This document shows positions 36,010-45,128 of a stretch of DNA of 64,000 nt, piece after piece. The stretch comes from Oligoflexia bacterium (GTDB taxonomy: Bacteria > Bdellovibrionota > UBA1018): the NCBI GenBank assembly GCA_023701205.1, contig JAMPXJ010000002.1:1-64000 (forward strand), in the 5' to 3' direction. The notes below the pieces were generated by a model. It searched no databases. It saw only the letters and a program-made list of their open reading frames with translations, and was not told the origin of the DNA. The first letter of the stretch is position 1. Each line of letters starts with the position of its first letter. The translations under genes and the position numbers were made by a program.

Positions 36010-36687
36010 TCATTTCCGCTTGGCCACGAGCTCGAAGCTCGTGATCTCGCCCGCGTTCTCGCCGGGCTTGTCCCCGGCCCCGGCCTCGCCCTTGACCTGT
36101 TGCGAGTTGCGGAGGTTGAGATCGGTGAAATACGCGCTCTCGCCGAGCACCCTCATGAAATCCGAAACCTGGCCCATGGTGATCGAATAGCCCTGCACGG
36201 TGAGCTGCGAGTCCTTGAGGCGAAGCTCCGAGAACCAGACGTGCTCGGGGACGCCCGCCGCGAGCGAGACCAGGATCTTCGGCGTGAGCCCCCGGCCCGC
36301 CACGAGCTTCTGGATGGTGTCGATCTTCGTGCGGATGGTGAACTCGTCCTCCTCGAGCGACTTCTTGAGCGCCTCGTAGGACTTGATCTTGTTGGCCTCG
36401 GCCTCGAGCAAAGGTTTCTTCTCCGCGATCACCGCGAGCTCGTCGTTGAGCTTCTTGAGCTCAGAGGCCTTGTGGCTCTCCAGCGTGAAGGCCGCGAGGA
36501 TTCCGACGATGACCGGAAGCGCGGCCCGCCGCACTGGCCCGCCCATCTCGAACTCCTTGAAGCGGTCGAAGCTGATCCCGAGCTTGAGATCCCCGAGCGA
36601 AGGCAGCCGCACCCCTCCGCCGCCGGAAGATCCTCCGCTGGTTGCGACGCTCGCCTGCTTGCGACGGGCCAGGTTGATCTTGATCAT
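36010..36687 (-). CDS. pilN: Type IV pilus assembly protein PilN
   Basis: A 225-residue bitopic protein. The N-terminal MIKINLAR is the conserved INL motif that docks on PilM; a Gly/Ser linker, one membrane helix (about 50-68), a coiled coil (about 70-110) and a ferredoxin-like periplasmic domain follow. Its ATG overlaps the pilM stop by 4 bases. Confidence 0.93.
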   Translation of the reverse strand: MIKINLARRKQASVATSGGSSGGGGVRLPSLGDLKLGISFDRFKEFEMGGPVRRAALPVIVGILAAFTLESHKASELKKLNDELAVIAEKKPLLEAEANKIKSYEALKKSLEEDEFTIRTKIDTIQKLVAGRGLTPKILVSLAAGVPEHVWFSELRLKDSQLTVQGYSITMGQVSDFMRVLGESAYFTDLNLRNSQQVKGEAGAGDKPGENAGEITSFELVAKRK

Positions 36688-37760
36688 TTGACCCCCGCCC
36701 GAAGCGCCAGCCCGATCGGCACGGCCGCGAGCGGGGCGATCGCGTTCAGGTAGTCCTGCGTGAAAACGGCCGGATCATAGGAAATCGCGTTGAACGGATT
36801 GATGATCTGGGTCGGCAGCCCGGTGGCGTCCTCGACGGTCTTCGAGAGGCCCTGGATGCGCGCCCCGCCCCCGGCAAGCAGGATGTAGGAAACCGGCGCG
36901 CCGCTCGAGGACGCCGAGTAGAAATCCAGCGAGCGCTTGATCTCGGTCGCGAAATTCTCGGAGGAGATCTGCATGAGGTCGCTCACCTCCTGGGGCAGCG
37001 GGCCGCTGCCGCCGACCTTCAGCGTCTCGGCGTCCGCGTAGCTCAGGTTCAGGTTGCGCTGGATCTCGGCGGTGAGGTTGCGCCCGCCGAGCGCCGTGTC
37101 CTTGGTGAAGACCGGGATCCCGTCGTGCACGACGACCATCTTCGTGGCGGCGGCCCCGATATCGACGATCGCCACGGCCTCCGCCGGATTCGACGGGTAA
37201 TTCGCCTCGAGCACGTTCTGCAGGGCGAAAAAATCGACATCGACGACCTTCGGGCTCAAGCCCGCGTCCTCAACCGAGGCCATGTAGCTCTCGAGCACGG
37301 CACGCTTCACCGCGACGAGCAACACGTCGGTTTTGCCGTCCACGGGTTTCTTGAGCGTCTGGAAATCCATGACGACTTCGGTGACGTCGAACGGAAGGTA
37401 CTGCTCCGCTTCCCAGAAAACCTGATCCTGCAGATCGCGCGGGTTCGCGACTTCGACCGTCATTCGCTTGATGATCAGCGAGGTGCCCGAAAGCGCGGTG
37501 CAGACGGCCTTGCTCTTGAGCTTGATCTGGCTGATCAGGGTCTTGATGCTTTCGACGACGGCGATGTCGTTGACGATCTCGCGATTGACGATCACGTCCT
37601 CGGGCAGCTGCACGATCCCGAAATGCAGCAGCTTCCAGCTCTTGCCGGCTTTCTTGAGTTCAACAAGCTTGATGGAAGACGAGCCGATGCTCAGGCCCAC
37701 GGCTGTCCCGCCGGATAGAAGTCCGTTGAAGTAAGATAAAAGCGCCGTTGGTGAGGACAT
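36684..37760 (-). CDS. pilM: Type IV pilus assembly ATPase-fold protein PilM
   Basis: A 358-residue actin-like cytoplasmic protein that binds the PilN tail. Nucleotide-binding motifs are visible: AVGLSIGSSSIKLVELKK (phosphate 1), VAIVDIGAAATKMVV (phosphate 2) and YILLAGGGARIQGL (adenosine). The segment VFWEAEQYLPFD is typical of PilM. First gene of pilMNOPQ, with its own promoter. Confidence 0.95.
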   Translation of the reverse strand: MSSPTALLSYFNGLLSGGTAVGLSIGSSSIKLVELKKAGKSWKLLHFGIVQLPEDVIVNREIVNDIAVVESIKTLISQIKLKSKAVCTALSGTSLIIKRMTVEVANPRDLQDQVFWEAEQYLPFDVTEVVMDFQTLKKPVDGKTDVLLVAVKRAVLESYMASVEDAGLSPKVVDVDFFALQNVLEANYPSNPAEAVAIVDIGAAATKMVVVHDGIPVFTKDTALGGRNLTAEIQRNLNLSYADAETLKVGGSGPLPQEVSDLMQISSENFATEIKRSLDFYSASSSGAPVSYILLAGGGARIQGLSKTVEDATGLPTQIINPFNAISYDPAVFTQDYLNAIAPLAAVPIGLALRAGVK

Positions 37761-37777
37761 GTGACCCTTAACTGAAA

Positions 37778-37805
37778 ATTCTACATTTCAGCTAAAAAAG
37801 ATCAA
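37778..37805 (-). promoter_or_regulatory. Promoter of the pilM operon
   Basis: On the minus strand TTGATC (37805-37800) and TAGAAT (37783-37778) are 16 bases apart in an A/T-rich island. A start near 37771 gives a leader of about 11 bases with AAGG before the ATG at 37760. Good sigma-70 candidate. Confidence 0.65.
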
Positions 37806-37895
37806 CCTTTTCTTAGAATTAGAAATGGGAAACCCCCTTCGCGCAGGCGCCCAGGATGGGCGACTCCACAAGCCACGAGGGCGCTAGGGGGGGAG

Positions 37896-37946
37896 CCGCG
37901 CGAGAGCGCGGGGGGATACTCCCCCAAATCCCGCGGAGCGGGATTT
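37896..37946. repeat. Cluster of three adjacent small hairpins
   Basis: Three perfect inverted repeats follow each other: CCGCGC-GAGA-GCGCGG (37896-37911), GGGGGA-TAC-TCCCCC (37911-37925) and AAATCCCGC-GGA-GCGGGATTT (37926-37946). The last begins one base from the stop codon of the gene ending at 37948 and may serve as its terminator, though no T-run follows. The arrangement looks like an interspersed repeat element. Confidence 0.55.
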
Positions 37947-37947
37947 G

Positions 37948-38541
37948 CTATTCAAACGACACTTCTCCAGAGGCGCCGCCCAGGACCAGCACTGACAGTC
38001 GATCACTGCGCGCGACCGTCAAATCTCCGGCGGGAATGACCGCGAACCCATGGGTTCCCTGAGCGAGCGAAGAGCCGACGATCGGATCGTAGCAGAAGGA
38101 CTCGAGCAGCCCTTGCAATCCCAGCGCCTCGCCCTGGCGCGGCTCCAGGAGCACGAGCGAGCCACCGGGAAGCACGCCTTCCCGCACTGGAGCTCCGGCC
38201 ACGCCCGCCTCGCAGCTCGTCGCTTTCTCGACCCTGTAGGCCAGGCTCCCGCCGCCCGCGAAAACCAGGCGGAACGCCGCGCGATCGAGCGCCGCCTCGC
38301 GTTTCATGCGATTCAACTCTTCTCCAAGCCCCCGCACGGCGCCGAGCGTGGCCCACTTCGGACGCTGATCGAGCACGATCGGAACCGACGAAAGCAGAAG
38401 AAAGAGCACGACCGTCCCGGCGATCCAAAGCCGCCGGTGCCGCCGCAGGCGGACCTCGACCTTCTCCCAGAGCTCATAATGGTTCCACTCGGTCTGTGCG
38501 TAGCGCTCTTCGGCTAGGTCGGATTCGTAAATAGGAGCCAT
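37948..38541 (-). CDS. Single-pass membrane protein of unknown function in the pil cluster
   Basis: A 197-residue protein with a charged cytoplasmic start (about 1-37), one membrane helix (about 38-56, LWIAGTVVLFLLLSSVPIVL) and a beta-rich periplasmic domain of about 140 residues with two Cys. No family recognised. It starts 28 bases inside the end of pilD, and lies between pilD and pilM, so it is part of the pilus locus by position. A lineage-specific pilus accessory role is inference. Confidence 0.7.
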   Translation of the reverse strand: MAPIYESDLAEERYAQTEWNHYELWEKVEVRLRRHRRLWIAGTVVLFLLLSSVPIVLDQRPKWATLGAVRGLGEELNRMKREAALDRAAFRLVFAGGGSLAYRVEKATSCEAGVAGAPVREGVLPGGSLVLLEPRQGEALGLQGLLESFCYDPIVGSSLAQGTHGFAVIPAGDLTVARSDRLSVLVLGGASGEVSFE

Positions 38542-39314
38542 AGCGATTCAAAAGGCCAGGTAGGGCCGAAAAGATAATAATACAATCCCCCGATCACGAG
38601 AAAAGGTCCATAGGGGATCGCCGAAGTCATGACTTCTTTCTTGCGTTGAGCGAGCGCCCAGCCCACGCCGACGATGCTTCCCGTGACCGAGCTGATCAGG
38701 ATCGTGGCGAAGACGCCCACGGGTCCCAGAAACGCGCCCAGCATCGCCAGGAGCTTCACGTCTCCGCCGCCCAGGCCCGAGCGGCCGCTGTATTTCTCAT
38801 AGGCCCACGCCAGCCCATAGAAAAAACCGAAGCCCAGCGCCGCCCCGAGCAGGGCCTGGGTCCACGCGAGTCGGGGATCGAACCAGCAGGTCGCCAGGCC
38901 GAGCGCCAGGCCGCCCAGGCTCAGCTCATCCGGAATGATCCGGTGCTCCAGGTCGATGAAGGTCACCGCGACCAGGATCGCCAGGAACGGCAGATCCCGC
39001 AACAGAAGCGCGGGCGAGAGCCCGAACTGCGCCATCGCGGCGAAGAAAAGCGTCCCCGTCAGCAGCTCGATGATCGGATAGCGCGGGGAGATCCTCATCG
39101 AGCAGTGACGGCATTTCCCGCGGAGGACGAGATAGCTCACGACCGGGACATTGTCGTACCAGGCGATCCCCTTGCCGCAACCAGGACAACGGCTCCGCGG
39201 CCGGATGACCGACTGATCATGGGGCAATCGGGCGACGACCACATTGAGGAAGCTGCCGATGATCAGGCCGACCGAGAGCGCCATTCCGTTGAGGTACCCC
39301 TGGAGCGGGATCAT
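38514..39314 (-). CDS. pilD: Prepilin peptidase / N-methyltransferase PilD
   Basis: A 266-residue polytopic inner-membrane aspartic protease that cleaves the prepilin leader after Gly and methylates the new Phe. The zinc-binding CPGC...CRHC pairs lie near 43-46 and 68-71, and the catalytic Asp residues are in VTFIDLEHRIIPD and GGGDVKLLAMLG. About eight membrane segments, full length. It abuts the pilI-like gene on the same strand. Confidence 0.95.
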   Translation of the reverse strand: MIPLQGYLNGMALSVGLIIGSFLNVVVARLPHDQSVIRPRSRCPGCGKGIAWYDNVPVVSYLVLRGKCRHCSMRISPRYPIIELLTGTLFFAAMAQFGLSPALLLRDLPFLAILVAVTFIDLEHRIIPDELSLGGLALGLATCWFDPRLAWTQALLGAALGFGFFYGLAWAYEKYSGRSGLGGGDVKLLAMLGAFLGPVGVFATILISSVTGSIVGVGWALAQRKKEVMTSAIPYGPFLVIGGLYYYLFGPTWPFESLWLLFTNPT

Positions 39315-40121
39315 CTAGCCCTCCCTGGCCTTGATCAGCAGACCGGCCGCAAGCAGGCTCAGCGCGGTGAGCGTGAGTCCGTAAGCCAGGCTCGTCGCGG
39401 CGAAGGCCGCCGAGACCGGCAGATCATAAGCCAGCTTCAGGCCCAGATCGAAATACTCCAGGTTCGGAAGCGCGACAGCCGCCCCGCTCAGGAGCGTTTT
39501 GCCCAGGCCGGCACTCATCTTCTCGGACACCAGGCGAAGCTCGGTGATGTTGGTTCCCAGGAGCGTGAAGCCCAGGCAAAGGATGACCGAAAGTGAAGTC
39601 GTCGAAAACGTCGAGAACAGGATCGCCAGGCTCGAGAGCACGAGGCTCTGCAGGTAGACCAGCGCGATCGCCGCCAGGAGCGTGGAGCTCGCAAGCGGCT
39701 CGAAGCTCCCCGTCTGGGCGAAAACCATCGCGAAGTACAGCGCGGCGAGCAACGCCCAGTTGACCGCCAGGAGCGCGGCCAGCCCCGCGAACTTGCCCAG
39801 CACGTACTGCATGCGCGTGATCGGCCGGGAGAGCGCGACGAAGATCGTCCGGCGCTCGAATTCCCGCCCCAGGAGACCGGCGCCCGTCAGGACCGCGATC
39901 AGCGTGCAGGAGATGCGCAGGGCCGAGAGCCCGAAATCGAGGATCACCCGTTCGGGCCGGAGAAAGGTCAAGGTCGAGGCGAGGAAGCTCAGGCCGAAAA
40001 GGAGGAAGGCCGCGAGAATGACGTTATAAAGGACCTTGTCGCGCAGGATCTCCGTGAAAGTCACGGTCCCCACGGCGCGGATCACGGCCAGCGGATGCGG
40101 TCTGAATGGAGCGGCGCTCAT
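39315..40121 (-). CDS. pilI: ABC-2 type permease, PilI position
   Basis: A 268-residue integral membrane protein with six hydrophobic segments. After a short soluble start it has VTFTEILRDKVLYN, typical of ABC-2 permeases, and GREFERRTIFVALSRPITR, the usual coupling region. It starts at an ATG behind AAGGAGG and overlaps the ATPase gene by 4 bases. In Myxococcus pilG-pilH-pilI are needed for PilA export or assembly; the assignment rests on this shared order. The substrate is unknown. Confidence 0.8.
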   Translation of the reverse strand: MSAAPFRPHPLAVIRAVGTVTFTEILRDKVLYNVILAAFLLFGLSFLASTLTFLRPERVILDFGLSALRISCTLIAVLTGAGLLGREFERRTIFVALSRPITRMQYVLGKFAGLAALLAVNWALLAALYFAMVFAQTGSFEPLASSTLLAAIALVYLQSLVLSSLAILFSTFSTTSLSVILCLGFTLLGTNITELRLVSEKMSAGLGKTLLSGAAVALPNLEYFDLGLKLAYDLPVSAAFAATSLAYGLTLTALSLLAAGLLIKAREG

Positions 40122-41056
40122 GCGGTTCCTCCTTCGGAGCCGAAAAGGCTTTCGAGCGACGGGCGCACGGGCGTGACCCAAAGGACCTGGGCATTGCGCC
40201 GGAGCAGCTCGCGCAGCACGAGCTGGGTGGCCTCCTGGCCCGAGACCGTCGCCCGGATCGCGTCGGGGATCTGCCGAGGCGAAATCAGCCCGGGAATCCC
40301 GGCCGCCTCCTCCGCGGTCAGACCCGAAAACGCGATCTCCGTCTGCAGCGGCCCCTGCGCCAGAAAGCGGCCGATCGGCCCGTTGCCGAGCAGGCGCCCC
40401 TTCTGGATGAGCACGACCTGATCGCAGATCGCCTCGACATCGGGAATCACGTGGGAGCTGAAAAAAACCGTCCGCCCCTCGCCCGCAAGCTTCAGGATCA
40501 GCTCGCGCATCTCCTTGCGGCCCAGGGGATCGAGCCCACTCATGGGTTCGTCGAGCACGAGAAACTCGGGATCGTGCAGCAGCGCCTGGGCGATCCCGAT
40601 GCGCTGGAGCATTCCTTTGGAATACTTCCGCAGCTCGGTCTTACCGGCATGGCTCATCCCGACGGCCGACAGGACCGCGGGGATGCGGTCGCGCACGGCC
40701 GCGCGTCTCATGCCGGCGAGCGCTCCGAAGTACCCAAGCAGTCCCTCGCCCGTCAGGTGATCGTGGAAATAGGGCCGCTCCGGAAGATACCCGATCCGCG
40801 CCCGCGCCTCGGGAGTTTGGGAGTCGAGCCCGAATACCCGGACCTGGCCTCGGAACGGCTTGCGCAGTCCCACGAGCAGATGGATCAGGGTGGTCTTGCC
40901 CGCTCCGTTCGCCCCGAGAAAACCCACGATCGAGCGCTCGGGCACGGTGAAGCTGACTCCATGGAGAATCTGGGCGCGCTTCAGCCAGAAACCGCTTCTG
41001 AAAGACTGATCGACTCCGCTGACTTCGAGAACGGGTGTGCTCATCGCGCTCGTCAT
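40118..41056 (-). CDS. pilH: ABC transporter ATPase, PilH position
   Basis: A 312-residue ABC ATPase with Walker [11 protein letters not shown]-loop region [11 protein letters not shown], signature [13 protein letters not shown] (a variant of LSGGQ, common in ABC-2 transporters), Walker [13 protein letters not shown] and the H-loop SSHVIPDVE. The C-terminal 90 residues form an extra domain seen in this ATPase class. Partner of the permease that follows. It overlaps the upstream TPR-like gene by 4 bases. Confidence 0.85.
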   Translation of the reverse strand: MTSAMSTPVLEVSGVDQSFRSGFWLKRAQILHGVSFTVPERSIVGFLGANGAGKTTLIHLLVGLRKPFRGQVRVFGLDSQTPEARARIGYLPERPYFHDHLTGEGLLGYFGALAGMRRAAVRDRIPAVLSAVGMSHAGKTELRKYSKGMLQRIGIAQALLHDPEFLVLDEPMSGLDPLGRKEMRELILKLAGEGRTVFFSSHVIPDVEAICDQVVLIQKGRLLGNGPIGRFLAQGPLQTEIAFSGLTAEEAAGIPGLISPRQIPDAIRATVSGQEATQLVLRELLRRNAQVLWVTPVRPSLESLFGSEGGTA

Positions 41057-41985
41057 TCTAACCCAAAGACTTTCTCATGGGGAGTGGAGGTCGCGATGCG
41101 GCCGTCCGGCCCGAGCATGAGCTTCCCGCCCCAGGGATCCTCGGCCCGGCTGAGCCCGTTGTCGCGACGGTACTGCTCCCAGGCACGGGAGCTTTCGGGC
41201 GCGCGCGGGAAGCGCTTCCGGTACTCATCAAACGAGTGATTGAGGTCGAAGACATACTGGCTCACGTAGAGCGACTGCCGCTGGCCCTCGAGCCGGCGCT
41301 TCACCTTATCGTCCGTGGCCTGGGCGATCATGAAGTTGAGGAGCCGCAGCCCGACTTCATACTGACCGCCCGGCTTGGATAGCCGTTCCGAGAGCTTCTG
41401 CAGGTACTCGGGAGCGCCCGGCTGGGCGGCAGCCTCCTGAAACGCCTCCGCCGCGCGGGGCATGTCGCCCAGCTCGAAAAGATGGACATACGCCAAGGTG
41501 AGGCTCAGGTACCAGCCGCCATTCCAGAAGCGTGTCCGGAACTCTTCGGATTGTTTCGGCAGCTCGTTCTTGCGATACCGGTCCGCTTTCAAGAGGAGGT
41601 CCCGCGCGCCCACCACGTCGTCGCGAACGATGGCCAGGAGCTGCGAGCCCGTGTAATAAACCTCGAAGAACGCCGGATCGAGCTCCGTCACGAGATCGAG
41701 CTCATAATATAAAGAGGGATGCACCCCCCGAGGCAGACGGCTCATCGCCGGGTCGAGGAGCGTCTGGATCCAGCGCCAGTCGATCACCATCGGCAGGAAA
41801 CCGAAGCTCAGGATCCGCGGCAGTCTCGGATCCCATTTGCGCACGCCTGCCTGCTCCGCCGTCGTCGCGGCGACGGACTCGCCGCTCCTCACGGAGTCGT
41901 TATCCCGGAGCCTGAGACTCAGGAAAAGCTGCGCGGCGAAAAGCGCCAGCCAGGCCAGCGGAACCGCCCATCTCTGACTACTCAT
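41053..41985 (-). CDS. pilG: Membrane-anchored TPR-like protein, PilG position
   Basis: About 310 residues with an N-terminal membrane segment (about 7-24, WAVPLAWLALFAAQLFLSL) and a helical TPR-like region (about 85-250, for example YLSLTLAYVHLFELGDMPRAAEAFQEAA). It precedes the pilH/pilI-like ABC genes and follows pilA divergently, the place of pilG in Myxococcus; sequence alone would not identify it. The ATG at 41985 is chosen because a short reading frame with a strong ribosome-binding site ends over it; an ATG at 42006 is the alternative. Confidence 0.65.
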   Translation of the reverse strand: MSSQRWAVPLAWLALFAAQLFLSLRLRDNDSVRSGESVAATTAEQAGVRKWDPRLPRILSFGFLPMVIDWRWIQTLLDPAMSRLPRGVHPSLYYELDLVTELDPAFFEVYYTGSQLLAIVRDDVVGARDLLLKADRYRKNELPKQSEEFRTRFWNGGWYLSLTLAYVHLFELGDMPRAAEAFQEAAAQPGAPEYLQKLSERLSKPGGQYEVGLRLLNFMIAQATDDKVKRRLEGQRQSLYVSQYVFDLNHSFDEYRKRFPRAPESSRAWEQYRRDNGLSRAEDPWGGKLMLGPDGRIATSTPHEKVFGLE

Positions 41986-42025
41986 GCGCCAATTCGCCCC
42001 CGGCATCGGGTCCAGAATGACACAT
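41978..42025 (-). CDS. Possible 15-codon leader peptide before the pilG-position gene
   Basis: ATG at 42025, spaced 4 bases from a strong GAGGGAG, opens a 15-codon frame (MCHSGPDAGGELAHE) that ends at TAG 41980-41978, overlapping the next ATG at 41985. It could drive coupled translation of the following gene, which has no good ribosome-binding site of its own. Predicted from layout only. Confidence 0.35.
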   Translation of the reverse strand: MCHSGPDAGGELAHE

Positions 42026-42052
42026 TGATCTCCCTCAAAACAGCATTATAAT
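42025..42052 (+). promoter_or_regulatory. pilA promoter, overlapping a divergent -10
   Basis: TTGATC (42025-42030) and TATAAT (42047-42052) are 16 bases apart. Transcription from about 42059 would leave a 100-base leader before the pilA GTG. Because ATTATAAT is self-complementary, the same bases (42050-42045) provide a TATAAT for the opposite strand, although no good -35 is seen there. Confidence 0.6.
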
Positions 42053-42159
42053 TGATTCTACTCGCGGTACGTTCGCTGGGTTGCTGTCTTGACCGCCGGC
42101 AATGGGCCGACCGTGAGGACGGGTTTGTGGGCTCGTAAAACTTTTAACTGGAGGCACGT

Positions 42160-42768
42160 GTGAGAAGACTTAATTTGAAGAACAGTAATTCGGGTTTCAC
42201 GCTGGTGGAACTCATGGTCGTCGTCGCGATCATCGGCATTCTGGCCGCGGTCGCCATTCCGAACTATCAGAAGTATCAGGCGCGCGCTCGGCAGAGCGAG
42301 GCGAAAATTGCGCTCGCTGCAATCTATACGGCGGAGAAGTCTTTCTCGACGGAGCAATCATCCTTTACTACTTGCCTGGTCGACATCGGCTACATGCCTG
42401 ACGGGTTTACCGCGGGCACCTCGAAAAGATTTTATGCTTTAGGCTTCAACGTTGGCCCCGCGCTCAACGTATGTGGCCCCACAGCGGGCATGGCCTGTCA
42501 CTCTTCAAGCTATACGGCCACCGCTGGAACCGCATGCTCTGTCGCGGCCGGCAACGGTTCGAGTGCGTACAACGCCTCGTCAAAGACCAATGCCGGTGCA
42601 GCAGCACCTGCCACGGTCGCAAATATTACCGGGACTGCGGCAACGACAGTGGGGCAAGGTGTCTTTACGGCGGGGGCCGCGGGTCAAATCTCTACAACCA
42701 ACGCCCTCTTTGACCTTTGGACAATTAACCAGGACAAGAACCTCGTGAATACCACGCCTGTCCTCTGA
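42160..42768 (+). CDS. pilA: Type IV major pilin PilA
   Basis: A 202-residue prepilin with a 12-residue charged leader ending in Gly, cleaved before [24 protein letters not shown]; Phe is +1 and Glu5 is present. The hydrophobic helix, the [24 protein letters not shown] segment and an extended Ser/Thr/Ala-rich C-terminal region with four Cys follow. It starts at a GTG preceded by GGAGG. It is the only pil gene on the plus strand, between the two divergent halves of the cluster, and has its own promoter and terminator, as suits the most abundant product. Confidence 0.95.
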   Translation: MRRLNLKNSNSGFTLVELMVVVAIIGILAAVAIPNYQKYQARARQSEAKIALAAIYTAEKSFSTEQSSFTTCLVDIGYMPDGFTAGTSKRFYALGFNVGPALNVCGPTAGMACHSSSYTATAGTACSVAAGNGSSAYNASSKTNAGAAAPATVANITGTAATTVGQGVFTAGAAGQISTTNALFDLWTINQDKNLVNTTPVL

Positions 42769-42788
42769 TTTTTCGGAATGCGAGGATT

Positions 42789-42841
42789 GAAACGCCGACG
42801 TGGCGCGAGTCAAGTCGGCGTTTCACTTTTTGACGATCAAA
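42789..42841 (+). terminator. Rho-independent terminator after pilA
   Basis: An 11-base perfect stem (GAAACGCCGAC at 42789-42799 with GTCGGCGTTTC at 42824-42834) closes a 24-base loop and is followed by ACTTTTT. It lies between convergent pilA and the sigma-54 activator gene. Confidence 0.88.
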
Positions 42842-42845
42842 CCAC

Positions 42846-43898
<1,053 letters not shown>

Positions 43899-43901
43899 CG
43901 C

Positions 43902-45125
43902 CTATTCCCCCGCCCCGCCCGCCAGCTTGAAGATCGGCAGGTACATGGCGATCATGAGGCCCCCGACCGTGCCGCCGAGGAAAACCAGGATGAAAGGCTC
44001 GATGAGCTTGGACATCCCGCCCACGATGATCTCGACCTCGGTGTCGTAGAAATCCGCGATCTTCTCCAGCATCTTGTCCATGTTGCCGGTGCTCTCGCCG
44101 ACCTGGATCATCTGCACCGCCATCTTCGGGAAGACGTCGTACTTCGACATCACCATGCCCAGGGTCTTGCCCGACTCGACCTCGGCGCGCACCCGCCTGA
44201 CCGGCTCCTCGATGACCGCGTTGTCGATCGTCGCGCGACAGATGTCGATCGCGTCGATGATATTGACCCCGGACATGAGCAGTGTCTGGAGCGTCCGGCA
44301 GAAGCGCGCCACTCCCGCCTTCTGCATCAGCCCCCCGAAGAGCGGAATGCGGTAGAAGATCCGGTCCATGACCGCCTTGCCCTCGGGCGTGCGGACGTAG
44401 CGGATCAGCATGTAAACCGCGGCCACGATCCCTCCCAGGATGGGGACCGCATTGTTCACGAAGAAATGCGAGGTATCGATCACCGCCTTCGTGAACGCCG
44501 GGAGCTCCTGGCCCGACGACGCGAGCATCGACTCGAACTTCGGGATGACGAAGATCAGCATGAGGGAGATCACCCCGACGCCGATCGAGATGACGATGAT
44601 CGGGTACATCATGGCGCTCTTGAGCATCCGCTTCATCTTCTCGGCGTCCTCGAGGTACTTCGTCAGGCGCTTGAGCATCTGATCGAGCGAGCCCGAGGAC
44701 TCGCCCGCCCGAACCAGCGCGGTGTAGAGGCGCGGGAAGACGAGCGGATAAGGCGCCAGGGTCTCCCAGAAGTAGGAACCCTGCGAGACGCGTTCCTTGA
44801 TGATGCCCAGGAGCTTCTTGAAGACCGCGTGATGCGACTGCTCGTGCAGGATCGTGATCGACTGCAGCAGCGGCACGCCCGAGCTGATCAGAAGCTGCAG
44901 CTGACGCGTAAACAGCACCACGATCTCGTTGGGCACGCCGCGGATGGACCCGCCCGTGGGCCGGGACACTCCCCCTTCACCGGTTTTCGTGCCTCTTTCG
45001 ATGCGCGTGGGCCGGATGCCCTTGGTCCGGAGGATCATGCGGAGGTCGCCCTCGGTCGGGGCTTCCACCCTTCCGGTCACCTTCTGGCCTTTGCGGTCCA
45101 CGCCCTGGTATGTGTATTCCGACAT
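43902..45125 (-). CDS. pilC: Type IV pilus inner-membrane platform protein PilC
   Basis: A 407-residue GspF-family protein with two homologous cytoplasmic-helical/membrane halves: FTRQLQLLISSGVPLLQSI (about 70) and FCRTLQTLLMSGVNIIDAI (about 270) are the repeated motif. Three membrane segments. It anchors the extension and retraction motors. The N-terminal YTYQGVDRKGQKVTGRVEA is the family start. Follows pilT by 3 bases. Confidence 0.95.
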   Translation of the reverse strand: MSEYTYQGVDRKGQKVTGRVEAPTEGDLRMILRTKGIRPTRIERGTKTGEGGVSRPTGGSIRGVPNEIVVLFTRQLQLLISSGVPLLQSITILHEQSHHAVFKKLLGIIKERVSQGSYFWETLAPYPLVFPRLYTALVRAGESSGSLDQMLKRLTKYLEDAEKMKRMLKSAMMYPIIVISIGVGVISLMLIFVIPKFESMLASSGQELPAFTKAVIDTSHFFVNNAVPILGGIVAAVYMLIRYVRTPEGKAVMDRIFYRIPLFGGLMQKAGVARFCRTLQTLLMSGVNIIDAIDICRATIDNAVIEEPVRRVRAEVESGKTLGMVMSKYDVFPKMAVQMIQVGESTGNMDKMLEKIADFYDTEVEIIVGGMSKLIEPFILVFLGGTVGGLMIAMYLPIFKLAGGAGE

Positions 45126-45128
45126 CGC

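Noticed and set aside
42061..42159. Sigma-54 promoter before pilA
   Set aside because: A TTGC at 42081 exists, but no TGG lies at the required distance; the sigma-70-like TTGATC/TATAAT pair fits better.
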